NCBI RefSeq assembly: GCF_001646785.1
Contig: NZ_LRRH01000084.1
Location: 1-64,000 of the forward strand
Source of the DNA: Rhodococcus phenolicus
GTDB taxonomy: Bacteria; Actinomycetota; Actinomycetes; Mycobacteriales; Mycobacteriaceae
Length of the DNA stretch: 64,000 nt
Direction: 5' to 3'
Shown piece by piece: positions 8,867 through 15,455 of the stretch. A model generated the notes under the pieces. The model did not search any database. It was not told the DNA's origin and saw only the letters and a list, made by a program, of their open reading frames with translations. The position numbers and the translations under genes were made by a program. Every line of letters begins with the position of its first letter. Position 1 is the stretch's first letter.

Positions 8867-9295
8867 ATGAAGAAGATCATCGCCGCCGCACTGGTTGCAT
8901 CCGGAGCCGTGCTGTCGCTGGCCGCCTGTGGAGACGACGACTCCGATTCCGCTTCGGTCACCAACGACAACTCCGTCGAACAGCCGACCTCGGCCGAGGA
9001 GACGACCGCCGCCGAAACCTCGGTCACCTCCACGGAACAGCTGGGGACGTTCGACCAGGCCAAGTTGTCCGCCTTCGTCGTCGCGTTCCGCACCGGGTAT
9101 TCGGACCTCTCGGAGAACCGGGACGATGCGAGCATCGAGAACATCGTGATCACGTCGTGCAACGACCTCGCCAACGGTGTCGACGAACAGCAGGTCACCG
9201 AGAAGATCGTGACGCTGGCCGCCAACAACGAGGCGCAGCCCACCCCCGAGCAGGCCGAGCAGATCTACGACCTCGTCACGCCCGCCTGCCCCTGA
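8867..9295 (+). CDS. DUF732-type secreted lipoprotein
   Basis: The 142-residue protein starts at ATG 8867 after GAGGAGGG. It has a lipoprotein signal peptide with lipobox LAAC at about residues 17-20, then an acidic Ser/Thr-rich linker (about 21-60), then a small C-terminal domain with two cysteines (ITSCNDLANG and the terminal TPACP) typical of DUF732 proteins of mycobacteria and rhodococci. Function is unknown for the family. It follows the sigma-F gene by 54 bases and has its own SigF-type promoter, so it is a likely member of the stress regulon. Confidence 0.8.
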   Translation: MKKIIAAALVASGAVLSLAACGDDDSDSASVTNDNSVEQPTSAEETTAAETSVTSTEQLGTFDQAKLSAFVVAFRTGYSDLSENRDDASIENIVITSCNDLANGVDEQQVTEKIVTLAANNEAQPTPEQAEQIYDLVTPACP

Positions 9296-9328
9296 TACAG
9301 CCTCACTCTCCGGCGCGGCTGTCTCCGC

Positions 9329-9646
9329 TCACGTCCGTTCGTGACGTTTCCGGAGGCGGTCGCGTTCGGCCGTGAGTGCCGTGTTCGCGTCCTCGAGTTC
9401 GAGGATGCGCGCGATCCCGGCGAGATTGACGCCCTGACCAGACAGTCTGGTGATCCGTTCCAGCCGGGCGAGATCGTCCCCGCTGTAGCGGCGCGTGCCA
9501 CCGTCGCTGCGGGCCGGGGTGAGCAGGCCGTGCTGTTCGTACAGGCGCAGGGTCTGGATTCCGACGCCGGCCAGCTCTGCGGCGACCGAGATCGCGTACA
9601 CGGCCTTGGCCGACCCGGGCAGGTGGTCGCGTCGATCCGGGTCCAT
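9329..9646 (-). CDS. MerR-family regulator, HspR-like
   Basis: The 105-residue protein has an N-terminal MerR helix-turn-helix (VYAISVAAELAGVGIQTLRLY, then the wing GGTRRYSGDDLARL) and a short coiled-coil tail without cysteines for a ligand. The opening VYAISVAAELAG is typical of HspR, the heat-shock repressor. ATG at 9646 is chosen because AGGA lies five bases before it; a GTG three bases upstream is too close. It is divergent from an hsp20 gene, and AGATNA-type inverted half-sites fill the shared intergenic region, so it most likely controls hsp20 and itself. Confidence 0.85.
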   Translation of the reverse strand: MDPDRRDHLPGSAKAVYAISVAAELAGVGIQTLRLYEQHGLLTPARSDGGTRRYSGDDLARLERITRLSGQGVNLAGIARILELEDANTALTAERDRLRKRHERT

Positions 9647-9667
9647 CACGTTCCTCTCTGATCGGTG

Positions 9668-9751
9668 CTCAGATTACCTGATATCACCTCTTGCACTCTC
9701 CTGTCAGGAGTGCTAAATAATATCTGTGTCAGATGACATAGGTTATCTGAG
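9668..9751. promoter_or_regulatory. Array of inverted half-sites between merR and hsp20
   Basis: CTCAGATTACCT (9668-9679) and AGGTTATCTGAG (9740-9751) are inverted repeats with 11 of 12 positions matching. Between them ATCTG-TGT-CAGAT (9722-9734) is a perfect palindrome. These share an AGATNACCT-like unit and are candidate binding sites for the divergent MerR/HspR-like protein. Confidence 0.55.
9690..9716. promoter_or_regulatory. CIRCE-like HrcA operator upstream of hsp20
   Basis: CTTGCACTC-N9-GAGTGCTAA follows the CIRCE layout (TTAGCACTC-N9-GAGTGCTAA): the right arm is perfect, the left matches 7 of 9 and the spacer is exactly 9. CIRCE is the operator of the heat-shock repressor HrcA, whose gene is not in the window. 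Confidence 0.7.
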
Positions 9752-9792
9752 TTCCCTTCAAGTGAGAATGGAGTGAACCGGAGGTGGCGACC

Positions 9793-10215
9793 ATGTTGAT
9801 GCGCACCGATCCTTTCCGCGACCTGGATCGTTTGACCCAGCAGGTGTTCGGGACGCCGGCACGTCCGGCGGTGATGCCCATGGACGCGTGGCGTGAAGGC
9901 GACGAGTTCTTCGTGGAGTTCGATCTCCCGGGCATCGACGCGAACTCCCTGGATCTCGATGTCGAACGCAACGTGATCACCGTCCGGGCCTCGCGGCCCG
10001 AGCTGGACCAGGGACGATCCATGATCGCTGCGGAACGCACCCGCGGGGTGTTCAGCCGGCAGCTGTTCCTGGGGGAGAACCTCGACACCGACGCGATCCG
10101 CGCCGACTATCGCGACGGTGTGCTGCGCCTGACGATCCCGGTCGCGGAGAAGGCCAAACCCCGCAAGATCGAAATCGCGCGCCACGATCACGAGCAGCAG
10201 GCCATCGACGCCTGA
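9793..10215 (+). CDS. Hsp20/alpha-crystallin family small heat-shock protein
   Basis: The 140-residue protein has the alpha-crystallin domain at about 35-130, with the start signature [18 protein letters not shown], the mid-domain [10 protein letters not shown] and the closing motif [12 protein letters not shown], then a short basic tail. Such proteins are ATP-independent holdases that protect unfolded proteins. ATG at 9793 has GGAGGT seven bases upstream and is preferred over the GTG at 9784. The upstream region carries a CIRCE-like element and MerR-type half-sites, so it is probably under double heat-shock repression. Confidence 0.93.
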   Translation: MLMRTDPFRDLDRLTQQVFGTPARPAVMPMDAWREGDEFFVEFDLPGIDANSLDLDVERNVITVRASRPELDQGRSMIAAERTRGVFSRQLFLGENLDTDAIRADYRDGVLRLTIPVAEKAKPRKIEIARHDHEQQAIDA

Positions 10216-10243
10216 GCCGACCGCTCGAGTCCGGGGAGATCCG

Positions 10244-10378
10244 ATGACGACCGTCGCATTTCCTGATCTGTCATGGCTCGACGACCTGCAGGGCAGGCGG
10301 CCCGCACCGATACCGCCCACCCAGCGAAGTCCTCCGCACGGAGTGCCGGCACCGAGCCGCTCACCGAAAGCGAGGTGA
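10244..10378 (+). CDS. Possible small protein gene (44 codons) after hsp20
   Basis: A short frame opens 28 bases after the hsp20 stop with GGGGAG before ATG at 10244 and ends at TGA 10376-10378. The peptide starts MTTVAFPDLSWLDDLQG and becomes Pro/Arg-rich. No family is recognised; a stem-loop terminator 50 bases downstream would place it in the hsp20 transcript. Confidence 0.35.
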   Translation: MTTVAFPDLSWLDDLQGRRPAPIPPTQRSPPHGVPAPSRSPKAR

Positions 10379-10430
10379 TGCCCGTCGCATCCACATGTGC
10401 TCCTGTAATCCGTCGTGTCTTTCTGCCCGC

Positions 10431-10467
10431 GGGTGGGTCCGGACGACTCGTGTCTCCGGGCCCACCC
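10431..10467 (+). terminator. Stem-loop terminator after hsp20 and the small ORF
   Basis: GGGTGGGTCCGGA (10431-10443) pairs with TCCGGGCCCACCC (10455-10467) through 13 positions including one G-U pair, with an 11-base loop, followed by GAACTTTG. Confidence 0.6.
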
Positions 10468-10584
10468 GAACTTTGTGGTCACTGCCGTATAGGCACGCCT
10501 TCGAGACTTCGAGGCGACGACCAGGGCGAACCGGCATCCAACCGGGCGGCTCGACCGAGCGGGAGCGGAATTTCCGGAAGAAGA

Positions 10585-10611
10585 GGAATGAGAGGCCCGC
10601 GATGTGGGTAT
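10585..10611 (+). promoter_or_regulatory. SigF-type promoter of sigma module 2
   Basis: GGAAT (10585-10589), 16 bases, then GGGTAT (10606-10611). The -10 is perfect for SigF/SigB; the -35 matches GGTTT in 3 of 5. It lies 37 bases before the second leader ORF. Confidence 0.5.
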
Positions 10612-10647
10612 CAGGGGGCCGATTCCTGTGGCACGAAGGGTGGAACG

Positions 10648-10809
10648 ATGCAGACGAGGCAGGGGAAAGCGCCATGGACGGCCGCTCGCCGGTCGATGGT
10701 CAAGAGCATGTACGCGTTGTACGGAGTCTCGTACTTCCGCGGTCCCGCTCCGGAAGCCGGTTCACGGGCGCGCACGCAGCAGGCAGGAGGAACCGTCTCG
10801 TGGGTGTAG
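10648..10809 (+). CDS. Leader ORF (53 codons) ahead of sigma module 2
   Basis: This frame begins with CGAAGGGTGG-AACG-ATGCAG, close to the context of the module 1 leader (CGAAGGGAG...GAACGATGCAG), and ends with TAG just inside the STAS gene (GTG at 10800). The peptide is basic (MQTRQGKAPWTAARRSMVKS...) and unlike the module 1 leader; the two also overlap STAS in different frames. A coupling role is possible; expression is unproven. Confidence 0.4.
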   Translation: MQTRQGKAPWTAARRSMVKSMYALYGVSYFRGPAPEAGSRARTQQAGGTVSWV

Positions 10810-11216
10810 CGGATCCCGAACGCGTATCGACCGGTGACGCCGGCCGGGCGAGCGAGGTGGCCGAGGGCGCGCCGGGCTCGCCGTTGAGCCTGGACGTCGA
10901 CTTCATCGAAGGCGTCGCGGTGCTGCACGCCGGTGGCGAGATCGATGTGGTCACCGCTCCGGTGTTCGAACAGAAGCTGAACGAACTGGGTGCGATGTGC
11001 GGCACGTCCACGCTGGTCGTGGACCTGCTGGGGGTCCAGTTCCTGTCGTCGGCGGGGCTGGCGGTTCTCATGCGTACCGCCGACGATCTCGAAGGCCGCT
11101 CCCGCTTCCTCGTCGTTGCCGACGGCCCGGCCACCGCGCGTCCGATGACGCTGGTGGGCCTGACCGAGACTCTCGAGGTGTTCCCGACCGTCGAAGCAGC
11201 CCTGTCGACGGTATGA
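10800..11216 (+). CDS. STAS-domain anti-anti-sigma factor, module 2
   Basis: The 138-residue protein matches the module 1 STAS protein in length and nearly residue for residue from about residue 40 on, including the phosphorylation loop FLSSAGL. The N-terminal 25 residues differ (VGVADPERVSTGDAG). GTG at 10800 has GGAGG nine bases upstream. It overlaps the next gene by ATGA. Divergence is concentrated in the N-terminus and in surface positions such as NELGAMCGTS, so the partner could have changed. Confidence 0.92.
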   Translation: MGVADPERVSTGDAGRASEVAEGAPGSPLSLDVDFIEGVAVLHAGGEIDVVTAPVFEQKLNELGAMCGTSTLVVDLLGVQFLSSAGLAVLMRTADDLEGRSRFLVVADGPATARPMTLVGLTETLEVFPTVEAALSTV

Positions 11217-11710
11217 ACGAACAGGGACGACAGACTGCGTCTCCGCCGCCGGCACAGCCCGGCGGCGGGAGCGATCGACGTCTCTGCCTCGACGAGGTTC
11301 GCGCCGACCTGACCGTGCTCGCCCCGATCCGGCGCCGGTTGGCGGAGTTCGCGCGCGAGATCGGACTCTCGGCGGACATGACCGGGGACATGCTCCTGGC
11401 GACCTACGAAGCGCTCGCCAACGTCGCCGAGCACGCCTACCCGCCGGGGGTGGAGGGAACCTTCGATCTGTGCGCGGACGATCGTCCCGACGAGGGTGTT
11501 CTGATCGTCACGATCGTGGATCGAGGACGATGGAAGCCGGAAGTCGACAACAGCCGTGCCCGCCGGGGACGGGGCGTGCGACTGATGCACGCGTGCACCG
11601 ACAGCGCCCGGGTCGACACGGGCAGCGGCGGAACCAGAATTCATCTGCAGTGGAACTACGGAACGGACCGCACTTCCCTGCCCGAGCCGGAACAGCAGGT
11701 AAAACCTTGA
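11213..11710 (+). CDS. RsbW-like HATPase with intact N-box, module 2
   Basis: The 165-residue protein parallels the module 1 HATPase: N-box YEALANVAEHAYPP with Glu and Asn, G1 segment VDRGRWKPE and G2 segment RRGRGVRLMHA. The N-terminal 70 residues differ more from module 1 than the ATP-binding core, which suggests that partner specificity has drifted while ATP binding was kept. It overlaps STAS by ATGA and the next gene by TTGA. It is likely the kinase arm of the second partner switch (inference). Confidence 0.87.
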   Translation: MNEQGRQTASPPPAQPGGGSDRRLCLDEVRADLTVLAPIRRRLAEFAREIGLSADMTGDMLLATYEALANVAEHAYPPGVEGTFDLCADDRPDEGVLIVTIVDRGRWKPEVDNSRARRGRGVRLMHACTDSARVDTGSGGTRIHLQWNYGTDRTSLPEPEQQVKP

Positions 11711-12162
11711 CACAGACCGCATCTCATCCGATCGCGGCGGAAGCCGATCCGGGTCCGGGCCCGATGTCGACCGGCGACGGGATTCCCACGACGTTGTCGG
11801 TTCCCGCGCTGCACGCCCAGCTGCCGGTCATCCGCATGCTCACCGAGGTGGTGGCGATGCACAGCGGGTGCACGCTCGACCAGGTCTCGGACCTGAAACT
11901 GGCGGTCGACCAGATCTGCACCCTCCTCATCGATGCGGCCGCGCCCGCCAGCGAGATCACCTGCCGATTCGACGGCGCCGGCGAGGTGTTCCGCATCGAG
12001 GTCACCGCGACGACGATCGCACCGTGGCGACCTGCGCCGGACAGTCTCGAGTGGCGAATCGTGGAGCTGCTGGCAGACACCCTGTCCGCGAGCGAGGAGC
12101 CTGCGCCGACCGGTGAGACAGCGGAATCGAGGGTCGAGCTGAGCATCGGGATGCCGGCATGA
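11707..12162 (+). CDS. UsfX-like anti-sigma-F factor, module 2
   Basis: The 151-residue protein has the same core as its module 1 copy (LKLAVDQICTLLIDAA, RPAPDSLEWRIVELLADT). The TTG start at 11707 overlaps the previous stop (TTGA), exactly as in module 1, with AGCAGGT before it. Gln69 and Leu73 occupy the positions of the catalytic Glu and Mg-binding Asn of the RsbW N-box, so kinase activity is doubtful in both copies. It overlaps the sigma gene by ATGA. Confidence 0.82.
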   Translation: MTQTASHPIAAEADPGPGPMSTGDGIPTTLSVPALHAQLPVIRMLTEVVAMHSGCTLDQVSDLKLAVDQICTLLIDAAAPASEITCRFDGAGEVFRIEVTATTIAPWRPAPDSLEWRIVELLADTLSASEEPAPTGETAESRVELSIGMPA

Positions 12163-12977
12163 CCGTCGCCGAACTCGATTCGCCGTCCGCCCGGACGGGC
12201 CCGGCGAACAACCGCAGAATCGACGAGCAACAACTCTCGGACCTGTTCACCGCCTACCGTGCCTGTCCCGCCGGTTCCGCGCGGGCCACCGCCCTGCACG
12301 AGCAGATCGTCACGACCGCGATGCCGTTGGCGCAGAACATTGCTCAGCGTTTCTCGGGCCGCGGCGAGGACATGGACGACCTGAACCAGGTCGCGTACGT
12401 CGGGTTGCTGCAGGCGATCGACCGGTTCGACGCCGAGAAGGGGCGGGGGTTCGTGGCATACGCCGTTCCCACCGTCATGGGCGAGATCCGACGTTACTTC
12501 CGCGACCATGCCTGGTCCACGCACGTACCGCGGCGGCTCAAGGATCTGACCGTCGGCATCAACAAGGTCACCGACGATCTGGCGCAGCGGCTGGGCCGGT
12601 CCCCGACAGCCGCCGAGATCGCCGCCGAGATCGGTGCCGAAACCGGGGAGGTGATCGAGGCTCTCGCCGCTCGCAGCGCGTATCAGCCTGCCTCCCTGGA
12701 CACTCCGCTCGACCTGTCCGACGACGGTTCGGGTGCGACGCTGGCGGACACGCTCGGCGAGGAAGACGGCGAACTCGCGAAGTCCGAGCGGTACCTCCTT
12801 CTCCGGCCGCTGCTCGAGCGGGTCCCGGAGCGGGAGCGCCGAATCCTGATGCTGCGCTTCTTCGAGGAGAAGAGCCAGTCGGACATCGCGCGCGAGATCG
12901 GTGTCTCCCAGGTCCACGTTTCCCGGCTGCTGGCCAGGACCCTGGCCGACATGCGGTCCCGGTTGCTCGAGGAATAG
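12159..12977 (+). CDS. SigF/SigB-family RNA polymerase sigma factor, module 2
   Basis: The 272-residue sigma factor is a close paralogue of the one at 7997-8812. Regions 2, 3 and 4 are almost the same, including RRYFRDHAW and IAREIGVSQVHVSRLL, so both probably read the same GGTTT/GGGTA-type promoters. Differences lie in the N-terminal 40 residues, the part that varies freely in this family. ATG at 12159 overlaps the anti-sigma stop. A DUF4235 gene follows 71 bases later and may be in the same transcript. Confidence 0.95.
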   Translation: MTVAELDSPSARTGPANNRRIDEQQLSDLFTAYRACPAGSARATALHEQIVTTAMPLAQNIAQRFSGRGEDMDDLNQVAYVGLLQAIDRFDAEKGRGFVAYAVPTVMGEIRRYFRDHAWSTHVPRRLKDLTVGINKVTDDLAQRLGRSPTAAEIAAEIGAETGEVIEALAARSAYQPASLDTPLDLSDDGSGATLADTLGEEDGELAKSERYLLLRPLLERVPERERRILMLRFFEEKSQSDIAREIGVSQVHVSRLLARTLADMRSRLLEE

Positions 12978-13048
12978 GCCCAGTCCACTCACCGGAGACG
13001 GGACCGGAGAAGCGGGCCCGCTGCTTCGCGACAGGAAGAGAACCATCG

Positions 13049-13309
13049 ATGACGAACCCCGCTCGGAAGATCCTGTACAAGACCCTGTCCACGGCCACCG
13101 GCGTGCTCGGCGGTGTGCTGGCCGGACTGGCGTTCCGCCAGGTGTGGATGCGACTCGGCGACGGCGACACACCGCCGGATCCCAAGGACCTGTCCCAATC
13201 GAACCGCGAGGTGCTTTTCGCCGCGGCCCTGCAGGGTGCCGTGTTCGCCGTCGTCAAGGCGGCCGTCGACCGTGCCGGGGAACGCAGTTTCCGAACCCTG
13301 GCCCGCTGA
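13049..13309 (+). CDS. DUF4235 small membrane protein
   Basis: The 86-residue protein has a hydrophobic Gly/Ala/Leu-rich helix at about 14-30 (TGVLGGVLAGLAFRQVW) and a second amphipathic helix near the C-terminus (AAALQGAVFAVVKAAVDRAG), the pattern of DUF4235 proteins common in actinobacteria. Function is unknown. It lies downstream of the second sigma module on the same strand and ends at a strong stem-loop. Confidence 0.8.
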   Translation: MTNPARKILYKTLSTATGVLGGVLAGLAFRQVWMRLGDGDTPPDPKDLSQSNREVLFAAALQGAVFAVVKAAVDRAGERSFRTLAR

Positions 13310-13315
13310 ACGATT

Positions 13316-13353
13316 CCCCCGGCCGGGCCGGTTCGACCCTGCCCGTCCGGGGG
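13316..13353. terminator. Bidirectional stem-loop between convergent genes
   Basis: CCCCCGGCCGGGC (13316-13328) and GCCCGTCCGGGGG (13341-13353) pair over 13 positions with one mismatch and a 12-base loop, between the stops at 13309 (plus) and 13360 (minus). Confidence 0.6.
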
Positions 13354-13359
13354 CCTGCG

Positions 13360-14199
13360 TCACCGCAGTGCGGCGAGCTCGTAGCCCGTGGCGAACTGCT
13401 GCGGACCCAGCAGACGATGGGCGGCGTAGACCGTGAACAGGGGCGCAGCCGCTCCGTGCAGCATCAGAGGCTGCGAATTCCGGAACTCGAAGACCACGCG
13501 CCCGCTCAGCGGCTCCGGATGGAAAGCGGTGACCGTGGACCAGTCGAAGTGCATCACCTGTCCCCGTACGAACGCGATCAGCCCGTAGCCGGATGCCATG
13601 ACGTGCACCTGCTGGTGCTCCCGCCACTTCTGGGCTGCCGCGGCGGCGGCGGCGGATCGTCTCCGCGCGTTGCCGATCATCGATCCGACCGCCATCCCCA
13701 CCCCGATCGCTCCGGTCCCCACAGCGACGGTGTGCACATACGATCCGTCGCCTGCCGAGACGTAGCGGGCGTACCCCACGGGCGCCTGGACGTGCACCTG
13801 TTCCTCGGGCCGCAGGACCACCGGGCCGCACGGCTGAGGTGCCAGCGGGGTGCCGATGCTCAGATGCCGGTAGAGCGCGCGGGCAGCTGCCCACTGGCGC
13901 TCCACGTCGTCGCGGTGGCGCCGGGCCGCCGCCTGTTCGGCGGGCCATCCCTTCCAGCGCCAGCTCAGGCCGGCGAGCGCCAGGCACAGGGCGACGATCG
14001 TCAGCGGCGGTCCTCCGAGTAACGCGAAGCTCGCGAGCGTCGACGTGTCGCCGGTCTTGGTCGTCGTGTCGACCCCGATCGCAGCCGCCACGGTGCACAG
14101 CACCCCTGTCATGGCGACGAATGCCCATGTGATCCATCGGCGTTCGCGTTCCCACACGAAGCGTGAACCTCCGCTCGGGCCTTTCCCCTCGCTGTTCAT
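13360..14199 (-). CDS. Hypothetical two-TM membrane protein
   Basis: I do not recognise a family for this 279-residue protein. It has two N-terminal membrane helices (about 22-42, ITWAFVAMTGVLCTVAAAIG, and about 53-75), a basic linker, and a cytosolic part with a Gly-rich stretch (VAVGTGAIGVGMAVGSMIGNARRRS) and an Ala run. The C-terminal 90 residues contain beta-rich segments (VHVMASGYGLIAFVRGQVMHFDW) that resemble small PH-like folds only in general character. No conserved catalytic motif is visible. Confidence 0.7.
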   Translation of the reverse strand: MNSEGKGPSGGSRFVWERERRWITWAFVAMTGVLCTVAAAIGVDTTTKTGDTSTLASFALLGGPPLTIVALCLALAGLSWRWKGWPAEQAAARRHRDDVERQWAAARALYRHLSIGTPLAPQPCGPVVLRPEEQVHVQAPVGYARYVSAGDGSYVHTVAVGTGAIGVGMAVGSMIGNARRRSAAAAAAAQKWREHQQVHVMASGYGLIAFVRGQVMHFDWSTVTAFHPEPLSGRVVFEFRNSQPLMLHGAAAPLFTVYAAHRLLGPQQFATGYELAALR

Positions 14200-14598
14200 C
14201 GATCCCCCTCGATATCCATGGGTCGAATGCTATTGCTGCCGATCCGGCCACCCGCACGGGGCCGGACGCCGTCCCGGGTGCCCTCGTCCCCGGCCACTCG
14301 CGTCTCGGCTGTGACATGGAACACATCCTGAAACCTCGGAGCCGCCCGGCGCATCGAACCTGGGACGAATCGAATACCTCGCGGGGTGGGGAGGAGTGCG
14401 TCGTAGGATGCCGGCCCGACCGGTTCGATCCGTCGCGAGAACCGTCGGCCGCCATCGGCCGGCGACGTGGACACCACGTAGGTGAACGAGCCTGTCGCGG
14501 TGCACGTTCGGATATCCACGCATCGAAAGTCCATGTGGTGCACGGCTGTCGGAGTCGACATCTGTGCGGGCGTGGACGAGCTACCGGAGAGGAATGCT
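14200..14598. other. Intergenic region without recognised genes
   Basis: This 399-base stretch separates two divergent genes and must hold both promoters. I see no convincing ORF, tRNA or repeat. Short frames on both strands lack ribosome sites and family resemblance. Confidence 0.5.
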
Positions 14599-14940
14599 GT
14601 GAAGCGCACCTTGAAATTCATCACTGCTGCGGCAGTCGTACTCGCACCCACGCTGGGCGCGATGCCCACCGCCCAGGCCACGCCGCTCGGCTGCGCGGGC
14701 GGGTATCTGGCCCTGGGTGCCGCGGGGGCGGGCTCGATGACCGGAGCCGGCACCGTGCCGTCTCTTCTCGGCGCAGGCGCGGCCACCGCCGTCATCTTCG
14801 ATCAGTGCGGGATGATGCCGGAAGAGGGGGTTGTCATGGATATCCCCGCCGGTGCCACCTGCGTCGAGATGAGCAACCCCGACAACCGGGTTCCCTGTCC
14901 CGGACAGGCACGTGTGTATCCCGGACCGATGACTGCGTGA
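14599..14940 (+). CDS. Small secreted hypothetical protein
   Basis: The 113-residue protein starts at GTG 14599 with GGAGAGG six bases upstream. Residues 1-28 form a Sec signal peptide (basic VKRTLKF, hydrophobic core, cleavage after AQA). The mature part has four cysteines in pairs (LGCAGGY, FDQCGMM, ATCVEMS, RVPCPGQ), which suggests two disulfides, and a Gly/Ala-rich middle. No known domain was recognised. Confidence 0.7.
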   Translation: MKRTLKFITAAAVVLAPTLGAMPTAQATPLGCAGGYLALGAAGAGSMTGAGTVPSLLGAGAATAVIFDQCGMMPEEGVVMDIPAGATCVEMSNPDNRVPCPGQARVYPGPMTA

Positions 14941-14946
14941 CCGGTC

Positions 14947-14978
14947 GGGCCGCTACACCGTCCCGGGGGTAGCGGCCC
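14947..14978. terminator. Bidirectional stem-loop between convergent genes
   Basis: GGGCCGCTAC (14947-14956) and GTAGCGGCCC (14969-14978) form a perfect 10-bp stem with a 12-base loop between the stops at 14940 (plus) and 15015 (minus). Confidence 0.65.
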
Positions 14979-15014
14979 ACGCCGTCGGACGCCGCCTTCG
15001 CCGGGCGGGTCGGA

Positions 15015-15455
15015 TCAGTGTCCCGGCAAGCGCACGACCTGGACGAAGAAGTTGTCGATCTGCCGCACCGCCGCGATGAACTGGTCCAGATCGACCGGCT
15101 TCGTGACGTAGGCATTGGCATGCAACTTGTAACTGCGGACGATGTCCTCCTCGGCACCGGAAGTGGTGAGGATGACGACCGGGATGTCCGCGAGATCCTG
15201 GTCGGACTTGATCTTCTCGAGCACCTGCCGTCCGTCGTACTTGGGGAGGTTCAGGTCGAGCAGGATCAGGTCGGGACGGACCGCATCGACGAATTCGCCC
15301 CGCCGGTACAGGAAGTCCAGCGCCTGTTCCCCGTCGCGCACCACGTGCAGGGTGTTGCCGACCTTGTTGAACTCGAAGGCCTCCTGGGTCATCAGGACGT
15401 CTCCCGGATCGTCCTCGACGAGCAGGACGTCGATGGCGTGTGCTTCGGGGTTCAT
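15015..15455 (-). CDS. Single-domain response regulator (Rcp1-like CheY)
   Basis: The 146-residue protein is one receiver domain: acidic pair in LLVEDDPGD, phospho-acceptor Asp in [13 protein letters not shown], Thr in [12 protein letters not shown] and Lys in AYVTKPVDL. The extended insert between the second and third strand ([20 protein letters not shown]) is typical of Rcp1-type regulators paired with CHASE3 or phytochrome kinases. No output domain follows, so it signals by binding. ATG 15455 overlaps the kinase stop (ATGA), with AAGGAACG upstream; it is the last gene of a three-gene signalling operon. Confidence 0.93.
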   Translation of the reverse strand: MNPEAHAIDVLLVEDDPGDVLMTQEAFEFNKVGNTLHVVRDGEQALDFLYRRGEFVDAVRPDLILLDLNLPKYDGRQVLEKIKSDQDLADIPVVILTTSGAEEDIVRSYKLHANAYVTKPVDLDQFIAAVRQIDNFFVQVVRLPGH

